Notes under the pieces: model-generated
What the model was told of the DNA's origin: nothing
Database searches by the model: none
The model's input: the letters and a program-made list of their open reading frames with translations, nothing else
Part shown: positions 1 through 5,615 of the stretch, piece by piece
Position numbering within the stretch: position 1 is the first letter of the stretch
Layout of the letters: each line of letters starts with the position of its first letter
Program-made: the position numbers and the translations under genes
Source: Chloroflexota bacterium
Lineage (GTDB): Bacteria > Chloroflexota > Dehalococcoidia > UBA3495
Reading direction: 5' to 3'
Length of the DNA stretch: 6,010 bases
NCBI GenBank assembly: GCA_022571575.1
Contig: JACZXN010000122.1
Location: forward strand, 1-6,010

Positions 1-496
1 CGTAGATCACCGAGTGGGCCCCGCAGGAGTTGTTGCCCACGCCGCCGCCCACGCAGGCCCGGTTGGACGTGGTGGGGTCCGGGGCGTACATCAGCCCGTG
101 GGGCAGCAGTTGGCGGTTCAGGTCGTCCAGCACGATGCCCGGCTGGACCCTGGCCCACTGCTCCTCTTTGTTGACCTCGATCAACTGGTTCAGGTACTTG
201 CTGAAGTCGATGACGATGGCGTGGTTGACCGTTTGGCCCGCCAGGCTGGTGCCGCCGGCCCGGGGCAGCACCGGCACCCGGCTGTCCTTGGCGACCTCCA
301 TCACGGCCAGAACGTCTTCCACGTTCCGGGGGATGACTACGCCCACCGGCTCCATCTGGTAGATGCTGGCGTCGGTGCTGTAGAGCACACGGGTGAAGGG
401 GTCGAATTTGACCTCGCCCGAGACCCGGCGTTTCAGCGCGTTCTCGATGTCGCCCCTTTCCGATGCGTGGACCCTCGCCGCTGCCGTGGTGGCCAT
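1..496 (-). CDS. FAD-binding oxidase (GlcD/YdiJ-like 2-hydroxyacid dehydrogenase), N-terminal part only
   Basis: The 165 visible residues match the start of the FAD-binding PCMH fold of FAD-linked 2-hydroxyacid dehydrogenases (D-lactate, glycolate or D-2-hydroxyglutarate type). Visible marks are STDASIYQMEP (residues 40-50), the FAD pyrophosphate-binding loop PRAGGTSLAGQ (78-88), VRVQPG-like ARVQPGIVLDDLN (115-127), and PDPTTSNRACVGGG followed by GNNSCGAHS (129-152). These segments most resemble the long (~950-1000 aa) proteins that fuse the FAD domain to a C-terminal Fe-S oxidoreductase domain, such as E. coli YdiJ. The remainder lies off the left edge, so the Fe-S part is inferred. The ATG start at 494-496 is backed by GGAG at 504-507 (minus strand), 7 nt upstream. 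The gene is divergent from the flavin oxidoreductase at 655 and shares its control region. Substrate unknown; family assignment is firm. Confidence 0.9.
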   Translation of the reverse strand, partial: MATTAAARVHASERGDIENALKRRVSGEVKFDPFTRVLYSTDASIYQMEPVGVVIPRNVEDVLAVMEVAKDSRVPVLPRAGGTSLAGQTVNHAIVIDFSKYLNQLIEVNKEEQWARVQPGIVLDDLNRQLLPHGLMYAPDPTTSNRACVGGGVGNNSCGAHSVIY

Positions 497-512
497 GTGG
501 TTACTCCGTAGC

Positions 513-527
513 CCCGATTCAATCGGG
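513..527. promoter_or_regulatory. 15-bp perfect inverted repeat, candidate operator
   Basis: CCCGATT-C-AATCGGG is a perfect palindrome with 7-bp arms and a single central base. It lies 17-31 bp upstream of the oxidase ATG, on the promoter side of its ribosome binding site. The one-base centre suits a dimeric repressor site better than an RNA hairpin, although a 6-bp stem with a 3-nt loop in the leader is possible. The half-site AATCGG recurs at 551-556 and 558-563. No regulator gene is present in the window, so the binding protein is unknown. Confidence 0.45.
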
Positions 528-542
528 TCTTTCAGCGCCCAG

Positions 543-569
543 CTTATCGGAATCGGGAATCGGCTTCAA
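543..569 (-). promoter_or_regulatory. Weak candidate promoter for the FAD oxidase
   Basis: Read on the minus strand, TTGAAG (569-564, 4 of 6 to TTGACA) is followed after 15 nt by GATAAG (548-543, 4 of 6 to TATAAT), or after 17 nt by the poorer TAAGCT (546-541). The spacer coincides with the AATCGG-like repeats, which would suit a regulator that blocks polymerase. Match quality is low and sigma-factor preferences of this organism are unknown. Confidence 0.25.
545..563. repeat. Tandem AATCGG-like half-sites
   Basis: Three near-identical hexamers follow each other: TATCGG at 545-550, AATCGG at 551-556 and AATCGG at 558-563. They repeat the right arm of the palindrome at 513-527, and the two AATCGGG copies (521-527 and 551-557) are exactly 30 bp apart, close to three helical turns. 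Their place in the middle of a divergent intergenic region suggests auxiliary regulator binding sites. The function is inferred from arrangement alone. Confidence 0.35.
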
Positions 570-594
570 CCGGGGCGGGTTTCGGCGTTGATGA

Positions 595-623
595 TTGTGG
601 CGTGTCCCGGCTGCATGTAAACT
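595..623 (+). promoter_or_regulatory. Weak candidate promoter for the LLM oxidoreductase gene
   Basis: TTGTGG (595-600) and TAAACT (618-623) are separated by 17 nt, with 3 of 6 and 4 of 6 matches to the sigma-70 consensus. A transcript starting near 630 would carry a leader of about 25 nt that includes the AGGAG at 644-648. It is the best pair in this intergenic region, but it is weak and could be chance. Confidence 0.28.
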
Positions 624-643
624 GATGGCCGGTATGACCAGAT

Positions 644-648
644 AGGAG
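644..648 (+). promoter_or_regulatory. Ribosome binding site that fixes a TTG start
   Basis: AGGAG lies 6 nt before TTG at 655. The only nearby in-frame ATG, at 634, runs into TAG at 643-645 three codons later, so it cannot start this protein. The TTG gives an N-terminus (MKIGYSL) that begins directly at the first beta strand, as expected for the family. Confidence 0.8.
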
Positions 649-654
649 CCTCAA

Positions 655-1539
655 TTGAAGATTGGATATTCGCTGTCCAACAACCAGGGCATGGAAGATG
701 TCCAAGGCGTGATTGACCTGGCTGTCCGTGCCGAGGAACTGGGATTCGACTCTGTCTGGGCCAGCGAGCACGTCTTCAACGTCAGCTACGTCTACGACCG
801 CATCGGCGACAAGCCCTACTACGAACCGCTGACGGTCCTGACCTACGTGGCGGCCCGCACCAAGACCATTGGCCTGGGCACCAGCGTGCTGGTCCTCCCC
901 TACCACAATCCCATCCGTCTGGCCAAGGTCGCCGCCACCCTGGACGTCCTCTCCGGCGGCCGGCTGATGCTGGGCGTGGGCGTAGGCGTCATCGAGGAGG
1001 AACTGGAGGCCATGGGCAGCCCCTACGCCGAGCGGGGCGCCATCACCGATGAGACCATCGCCATCATGAAGGAGTTGTGGACCAACCCCGACCCCAGCTT
1101 CCAGGGCAGGTACCACAGCTTCTCCGGCATGAAATTCACGCCCAAGCCGGTCCAGAAACCCCACATCCCGATAATCATCGGCGGCACCAGCCGGGCCGCC
1201 ATCCGCCGGGCCGCCCGTTCGGGCGTCGGCTGGCATCCAACAGCCCTGTCCCCGGAGGTCCTGGCCCAGGGGATGGACTACCTGAAAGAGCAGGCGGTGG
1301 CCGCCGGCCGCGACCCCTCCGAGATTGCTGTCTCGGTTAGCGCCGCCATCGGGACCACCCATAATCAAGACCGCTATTCCCTGGGAGAAGACCCGGAAGA
1401 GATACTTGAGAGAGCCCAGATCTACCAAGAGATGGGCGTTGAACGCCTGGTCGTCTCGCCCAACACCCGTGACCAGAGCCAGCTTCTCCCCATCATGGAG
1501 ATGCTGGCGGAAGTAGTGATTCCCGCCGTCCAAACCTAA
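655..1539 (+). CDS. LLM class flavin-dependent (F420-type) oxidoreductase
   Basis: This 294-residue protein is a luciferase-like (bacterial luciferase superfamily) TIM-barrel oxidoreductase using FMN or F420. Family marks are AEELGFDSVWASEH (residues 26-39), the barrel strand TSVLVLPYHNPIRLAK (76-91), TLDVLSGGRLMLGVGVG (95-111) followed by EEELEAMG, and IPIIIGGTSRAAIRRAAR (171-188). The pattern is closest to the probable F420-dependent subfamily (TIGR03619, Rv2161c-like), judged by eye. The length is normal for that group. The residue after GVGVG is V-I where relatives often have W-L, a minor deviation in the cofactor region. The start is TTG (see the binding site at 644-648). It probably leads an operon with the aminotransferase 51 bp downstream and is divergent from the FAD oxidase. 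Cofactor (FMN or F420) and substrate cannot be decided from sequence. Confidence 0.9.
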   Translation: MKIGYSLSNNQGMEDVQGVIDLAVRAEELGFDSVWASEHVFNVSYVYDRIGDKPYYEPLTVLTYVAARTKTIGLGTSVLVLPYHNPIRLAKVAATLDVLSGGRLMLGVGVGVIEEELEAMGSPYAERGAITDETIAIMKELWTNPDPSFQGRYHSFSGMKFTPKPVQKPHIPIIIGGTSRAAIRRAARSGVGWHPTALSPEVLAQGMDYLKEQAVAAGRDPSEIAVSVSAAIGTTHNQDRYSLGEDPEEILERAQIYQEMGVERLVVSPNTRDQSQLLPIMEMLAEVVIPAVQT

Positions 1540-1578
1540 CCGCTGAAAGCCCAGATGAAATCGGGGCCGACGGCTCCT

Positions 1579-1585
1579 GAAGGAG
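1579..1585 (+). promoter_or_regulatory. Ribosome binding site that fixes the aminotransferase start
   Basis: GAAGGAG ends 5 nt before ATG at 1591. An in-frame ATG at 1555 would add 12 residues (MKSGPTAPEGDS) but has no comparable site upstream, and those extra residues include the bases of this site. The start at 1591 is therefore preferred. Confidence 0.8.
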
Positions 1586-1590
1586 ACTCC

Positions 1591-2970
1591 ATGGCCACCC
1601 ATACATCCCTGGAAGTAAAGAACCTGCAAGAGTCCGCGCTGGAACACCTGTGGGTCTACCTGCGGGAACCGTCCGACATGGCCGAGAAGGGCGACCCGAC
1701 GATCTTCGTCAGCGGCAAGGGGGTCCACGTCACCGACGCCCTGGGCAACACGTCCATCGACGGCATGTCGGGGCTGTGGCTGAAGAACGTGGGCTACGGC
1801 CGCACGGAGATCGCCGACGCCGCCTACCAGCAGATGCTGAAACTGACCTACATGCCCCTGGGCACCACCACCGAGCCGACGGTGCGCCTGGCGGAAAAGG
1901 TCGCCAGCATCACGCCGGGCGACTTGTCCCGCTGCTTCTTCACCAGCGGCGGCTCCGAAGCGAATGAGACGGCCATGAAGTTGTCTAGAGCCTACTTCAA
2001 ACGGGTGGGAGAGCCCACCCGCTACAAATTCATCAGCCGCAAAGGGTCTTACCACGGGGCAACCTTCGGCACGTTGGCCCTGGGGGGCACGGCGGGTTTC
2101 CCCAAAAGCGACTTCGAGCCCCTGCTGGGCGATAGCTATCACGTTCCCCAACCCAACCCCTACCGTTGCGAATTCGGCGGGGAAACACCGGAGGAGTGCG
2201 CCGAGCTTTGCGTGGCCGCCATCGAAAACGAGATTAAATTTCAGGGTCCGCAGACCGTGGCGGCGGTGGTGGCCGAGCCAGTGTCCAGCCCCTTCGGCGC
2301 GGTGGTGCCGGGGCCCAACTACTGGCCCATGCTGCGGGAGATCTGCGACCGCTACGGCGTTTTGCTCATCGCCGACGAGGTGATAACGGGCTTCGGCCGC
2401 ACGGGCAAGATGTTTGCCTGCGAACATTGGGGAATCACCCCGGATATGATGACGGTGGCCAAGGGCATCACCAGCGGTTACATCCCCATGGGCGGCGCCA
2501 TCCTCAGGAAGCCCATCGCCGACGCCTTCGTGGGCAGCCCGGGGGCGGCTTTCCGCCATGTCATCACCTTTGGAGGCCATCCCGTGGCCGCGGCCGCCGC
2601 GCTAAAGAATATCGAGATCATAGAGCGGGAAGGCATGGTGGAAAACTCGGCATCCATGGGCGCCTACCTGCTGGACGGCCTGAAAGAGCTGAAGGAAAAA
2701 CACCGGATCATCGGCGACGTGCGTGGCCTGGGCTTGATGTGCGGCATGGAGTTGGTGAAGGACCGGGAGACCAAAGAGTCATTCCCGCCGGAAGCGGACC
2801 TGGCCACCCGGCTGACTCAGGGATTCAGCGATAACGGCGTGCTGCTAAGGGGCGGCGACGCCATGAACATCATGCCTCCCCTGTGCGTGACGTCCGGGGA
2901 GATCGACGAAATATTGTTAGTGATGGACCGGGTCATCGGTGACACGGCCAAAGATCTAGGCGCCGAGTAG
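1591..2970 (+). CDS. Class III PLP-dependent aminotransferase (omega-transaminase type)
   Basis: A 459-residue fold-type I, class III transaminase; the length is normal. Key segments, numbered from the 1591 start, are TSGGSEANETAMK (118-130, PLP phosphate loop), SYHGAT (153-158, stacking aromatic before HG), AEP at 228-230, the LIADEVITGFGRTG block with Asp262 that pairs with the PLP ring nitrogen, TVAKGITSGYIPMG with the Schiff-base Lys291, and ITFGGHP (325-331), whose Thr326 contacts PLP phosphate from the partner subunit. DVRGLGLMCGMELV (376-389) is the usual C-terminal domain motif. Relatives use beta-alanine, GABA, putrescine, taurine or related omega-amino donors with pyruvate or 2-oxoglutarate, and the donor here cannot be named. 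It lies 51 bp after the LLM oxidoreductase on the same strand. All catalytic residues are intact. Confidence 0.93.
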   Translation: MATHTSLEVKNLQESALEHLWVYLREPSDMAEKGDPTIFVSGKGVHVTDALGNTSIDGMSGLWLKNVGYGRTEIADAAYQQMLKLTYMPLGTTTEPTVRLAEKVASITPGDLSRCFFTSGGSEANETAMKLSRAYFKRVGEPTRYKFISRKGSYHGATFGTLALGGTAGFPKSDFEPLLGDSYHVPQPNPYRCEFGGETPEECAELCVAAIENEIKFQGPQTVAAVVAEPVSSPFGAVVPGPNYWPMLREICDRYGVLLIADEVITGFGRTGKMFACEHWGITPDMMTVAKGITSGYIPMGGAILRKPIADAFVGSPGAAFRHVITFGGHPVAAAAALKNIEIIEREGMVENSASMGAYLLDGLKELKEKHRIIGDVRGLGLMCGMELVKDRETKESFPPEADLATRLTQGFSDNGVLLRGGDAMNIMPPLCVTSGEIDEILLVMDRVIGDTAKDLGAE

Positions 2971-3152
2971 CTTTTAGACGGTCCTGGTGTGGGTCCGTTC
3001 AGGGTTGGCCGGAGATTGCGATGGGTCTAAACATAAACGCCGACCTTCCCTAGATGCTTCGCCGCTGCGGCTGGTTCAGCAAGACATTTTTCGCTGGGGT
3101 CACCGCGCCTTCCAGACTAATTTTTACTGGCTGGCTCACAGATGGAGAGGAC
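2971..3152 (+). other. 182-bp intergenic gap before the dehydrogenase
   Basis: No tRNA, clear terminator or convincing promoter pair was seen. It holds a short palindrome GCCGC-T-GCGGC (3061-3071), an A-rich patch CTAAACATAAAC (3027-3038) and the T-runs CATTTTTC and CTAATTTTTAC. An open frame in phase with the next gene runs back to an ATG at 3054, but the added 33 residues resemble no dehydrogenase N-terminus and are not taken as coding. The length of the gap suggests that the downstream gene may have its own promoter. Confidence 0.4.
3144..3150 (+). promoter_or_regulatory. Ribosome binding site that fixes the dehydrogenase start
   Basis: GGAGAGG sits just before ATG 3153, with its GGAG core 5 nt upstream. 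The resulting protein begins MTPLKVGFIGLGRMG, with the nucleotide-binding strand starting at residue 4 as is normal for this family. This favours 3153 over the in-frame ATG at 3054. Confidence 0.8.
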
Positions 3153-4055
3153 ATGACGCCGTTGAAAGTCGGCTTTATCGGGCTGGGCCGGATGGGGCTG
3201 CCCATGAGTCACCGGTTGCTGCAGGCGGGGTTTGACCTGACGGTGCACAACCGCAGCCAGGGCAAGGTACAGGAGATTGCCGGGGCTGGGGCCCACGCTG
3301 CCGCCTCAGCCGCCCAGGTGGCCAGGGAAGCCGACGTGGTCTTGGCCTGCCTGCCCGACGTTGCCACCTCGGAAGCGATCTTCCTGGGAGACGACGGCGT
3401 CATTGCCAACGCCCGGCCCGGACAGGTCCTGGTCGACCACAGCACCGTGGGAATAAGCACATCCAAAGCCTGCGCCGCAGCCGCCGAAGCAAAGGGCGCC
3501 CGTTTTCTGGACGCTCCCATCAGCGGCGGGACCGAAAGGGCCATCGATGGTTCCCTGACGATCATGGCCGGCGGTCCCAAAGAGGCCTACGAAGTGGCCC
3601 TGCCGGTTTTCCAGGCCATGGGGGCGACGGTCTGCTACCTCGGGCCCACGGGAACGGGAACCGTGGCCAAGCTGGTGAACCAGTTGTTGGTGGGGATCCA
3701 TTCGGTGGCGGCCGCGGAGGCCATGCTGTTGGGGGCCAAATCCGGGGCCGACCCGGCGATGATATTTGAAGTCGTGAATTCGGGTTGGGGGCAGAGCTTC
3801 ATGCTGGGACGTAACGCCCCGGTGATGCTGGACCGCGATTTCGACGGTGTCCGCACCCAGATAAAGGTCTTCTTGAAAGATATGGGGCTTATACAGGAAC
3901 TGGTCCGCGACCTGGACATGCCCGCCCCCGGAGCCGACCTGGCGTACCAGATCATCAACCGGTCCGTTGAGCAAGGCCTGGGCGACCTGGATATCGGCGC
4001 CATCGTCCTGCCCCTGGAAAAGGAAGCCGGGCACCAGATCAATCTGGGCCCTTAG
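3153..4055 (+). CDS. NAD(P)-dependent beta-hydroxyacid dehydrogenase (3-hydroxyisobutyrate dehydrogenase family)
   Basis: A full 300-residue member of the 3-hydroxyisobutyrate/6-phosphogluconate dehydrogenase superfamily, which interconverts beta-hydroxy acids and their semialdehydes. Signatures in order are the Rossmann loop GFIGLGRMGLPM (residues 7-18), VHNRS (31-35), DHSTVG (95-100), the substrate-binding stretch DAPISGGTERAIDGSL (120-135), the catalytic GTGTVAKLVNQ with Lys173 and Asn176, and LKDMGL (241-246) in the helical C-terminal domain. Asn33-Arg34 after the second beta strand, in place of an Asp, suggests NADP(H) preference. Relatives act on 3-hydroxyisobutyrate, tartronate semialdehyde, glyoxylate or succinic semialdehyde, so the exact substrate is open. 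Its place after a transaminase suggests reduction or formation of a semialdehyde partner, which is inference. Confidence 0.93.
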   Translation: MTPLKVGFIGLGRMGLPMSHRLLQAGFDLTVHNRSQGKVQEIAGAGAHAAASAAQVAREADVVLACLPDVATSEAIFLGDDGVIANARPGQVLVDHSTVGISTSKACAAAAEAKGARFLDAPISGGTERAIDGSLTIMAGGPKEAYEVALPVFQAMGATVCYLGPTGTGTVAKLVNQLLVGIHSVAAAEAMLLGAKSGADPAMIFEVVNSGWGQSFMLGRNAPVMLDRDFDGVRTQIKVFLKDMGLIQELVRDLDMPAPGADLAYQIINRSVEQGLGDLDIGAIVLPLEKEAGHQINLGP

Positions 4056-4189
4056 CCCGCCGGTTGGCCCCTTTTGGTGGCGGACCCTCGGCGTCAGCTT
4101 GGCGCCAGCGTGTTGTATGATACCAACCTGGCAGGCAAATACAGACGCCCCCGCCCCGTCTTCCGTCCAGCGCTGCCCTTGAGTATGTG
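4056..4189 (+). other. 134-bp intergenic region with a possible -10 element
   Basis: TATGAT at 4116-4121 matches five of six positions of the -10 consensus, but no acceptable -35 lies 16-18 nt upstream and there is no extended -10 TG. An 8-bp palindrome TGGCGCCA (4100-4107) lies just before it. CCGCC (4057-4061) and GGCGG (4079-4083) could pair around a long loop right after the upstream stop codon, but with no following T-run this is a poor terminator. Confidence 0.3.
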
Positions 4190-5452
4190 ATGCCCAATCC
4201 CCCCTTAAAAGCCCGGCGCCGCACTGCGGCCACGACATCCCCGTCACACCGGGACCGGCGCGGAGCGGAGCGCTACGACGTAGTCATCGTCGGCGCGGGA
4301 GCAGCCGGTCTGATGTGCGCCGCGGAGGCCGGGAAGCGGGGACGCCGAGTCCTCGTCCTGGAGCATGCCGACCGGGTTGGCAAGAAGATATTGATCTCCG
4401 GAGGGGGCCGGTGCAACTTCACCAACTTATCCGCAACCCCCGAGGACTTCCAGTCCCAAAACCCATTCTTCTGTATCTCTGCATTGACCCGTTATCCGCC
4501 TCAGGATTTCATCGGCCTGGTGGAAAAGCACCGCATCCCGTACCACGAGAAGACGTTGGGGCAACTCTTCTGCAACGGCTCTTCCCAGGAGATCGTCCGC
4601 ATGCTGATGGCGGAATGCGATAAGGCCGGGGTGACCATTCGACTCCAGTGCGACGTCGCTGGCATCCGCGAAAACAGCGGGCAAGACAACAGATTCTCAA
4701 TCGAGACCGGCCTGGGTACAGTGACCTCCGGCTCGCTGGTCATGGCCACTGGAGGTCCGTCCATCCCTCAGATGGGGGCGACACGGTTCTCCCATGAAGT
4801 CGCCGGTCAATTCGGACTGAAGGTCACGCCGGAGCAGCCCGGCCTGGTCCCATTCACGTTCAAGGGGCCGGAACTGGAATTCTGCCGAAGCCTCGCGGGA
4901 CTTTCGATCCCGTGTGTCGCCGCGTGCAACGGCGCCAGCTTCGAAGAGAACCTCCTCTTCACCCACAGAGGTATCAGCGGCCCTGCCATACTCCAGATAT
5001 CCTCCTATTGGAAGAATGGCGAATCTATTCGGGTGGACCTGCTCCCAGGTTTCGACCTGGCCTCACATTTAAAAGAACAACAGGTCTCCCGGCCACGGGC
5101 GGAACTGGCGACGGTTCTTTCGTCATTGCTGCCCAGGAACTTCGCCAAGGCTATGTGTGAGACGTACTTAAACAACCAGCCCATCAACCGGCTGTCGGAC
5201 AATGAGCTGGGCGCCATCGCCGAGTCGCTGAAGGCTTGGACCATATCGCCATCCGGGACGGAAGGCTACCGCAAGGCGGAGGTCGCGTTGGGCGGTGTGG
5301 ACACTAACGGCCTTTCATCCAAGACGATGGAGGCGGTGAAGGTGCCCGGCCTGTTCTTCATTGGCGAAGCGGTGGACGTGACCGGGCCCCTGGGCGGGTA
5401 TAACTTCCAGTGGGCCTGGGCCTCCGGCTTTTGCGCCGGCCAGTACGTGTAG
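4190..5452 (+). CDS. HI0933-family FAD-dependent oxidoreductase (YhiN/BaiN-like)
   Basis: A 420-residue flavoprotein of the HI0933 family (Pfam HI0933_like, TIGR00275), which includes E. coli YhiN and the bile-acid reductase BaiN. Seen are the dinucleotide loop VGAGAAGL (34-41), Glu58 at the end of the second strand (binds the adenosine ribose), GKKILISGGGRCNFTN (65-80), LFTHRGISGPAIL (256-268), and the C-terminal FAD-contacting block from GGV (368-370) through FFIGEAVDVTGPLGGYN (389-405). Most family members have no known reaction. The N-terminus carries about 28 extra basic, Ser/Thr-rich residues before the first strand. The ribosome binding site is poor (GAG at 4181-4183), and GTG at 4187 directly precedes the ATG, so the start is uncertain, although no other start codon exists before the FAD motif. 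The gene is a single unit by spacing (134 bp upstream) and convergent with the BtpA-like gene. By eye its base composition is less GC-rich than its neighbours. Confidence 0.88.
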   Translation: MPNPPLKARRRTAATTSPSHRDRRGAERYDVVIVGAGAAGLMCAAEAGKRGRRVLVLEHADRVGKKILISGGGRCNFTNLSATPEDFQSQNPFFCISALTRYPPQDFIGLVEKHRIPYHEKTLGQLFCNGSSQEIVRMLMAECDKAGVTIRLQCDVAGIRENSGQDNRFSIETGLGTVTSGSLVMATGGPSIPQMGATRFSHEVAGQFGLKVTPEQPGLVPFTFKGPELEFCRSLAGLSIPCVAACNGASFEENLLFTHRGISGPAILQISSYWKNGESIRVDLLPGFDLASHLKEQQVSRPRAELATVLSSLLPRNFAKAMCETYLNNQPINRLSDNELGAIAESLKAWTISPSGTEGYRKAEVALGGVDTNGLSSKTMEAVKVPGLFFIGEAVDVTGPLGGYNFQWAWASGFCAGQYV

Positions 5453-5470
5453 TGGCCGGACCTAAAGTCT

Positions 5471-5500
5471 AAAAAAACCCTGGTAAAGACTCGCCAGGTT
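5471..5500 (-). terminator. Rho-independent terminator of the BtpA-like gene
   Basis: On the minus strand AACCTGG (5500-5494), a 10-nt loop and CCAGGGTT (5483-5476) form a stem of 7 bp with one bulged G, followed by a run of seven Ts (5477-5471, two shared with the stem). It lies about 115 nt beyond the stop codon of the BtpA-like gene and just before the end of the convergent flavoprotein gene. The plus-strand copy of the hairpin lacks a T-run, so it would not serve the flavoprotein gene in the same way. Confidence 0.7.
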
Positions 5501-5615
5501 CCGGAAAAGGGCTTCTTGAAGTGTATTCTGAGCCACCCCCACACCAGATGTCGCGCCGCTCCTGCTGGCTCAACATGACATATGGAGAGGTTGCGGCTGT
5601 TCCGCTCAAGCCCAG

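Noticed and set aside
14..511. A plus-strand open frame across the FAD oxidase fragment
   Set aside because: The product is His/Val/Gly-rich with no domain, whereas the minus strand encodes clear FAD-binding motifs from a start with a good ribosome binding site.
544..2580. A 678-codon open frame on the minus strand opposite the LLM oxidoreductase and the aminotransferase
   Set aside because: The two plus-strand genes have intact family motifs and proper start signals. The antisense product is Gly/His/Gln/Arg-rich with no recognisable domain, as expected from stop-poor antisense frames in GC-rich codons.
3054..3152. N-terminal extension of the beta-hydroxyacid dehydrogenase from ATG 3054
   Set aside because: The 33 added residues have no family counterpart, and GGAGAGG sits directly before ATG 3153.
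3306..4247. A 313-codon minus-strand open frame opposite the beta-hydroxyacid dehydrogenase
   Set aside because: It is antisense to a complete, motif-bearing gene, has no recognisable domain, and its composition is typical of a shadow frame.
3142..5590. Shared words ATGGAGAGG and ACATGAC near 3142-3157 and 5574-5590
   Set aside because: The order of the two words differs between sites, and the first includes a ribosome binding site; short matches like this are expected by chance.
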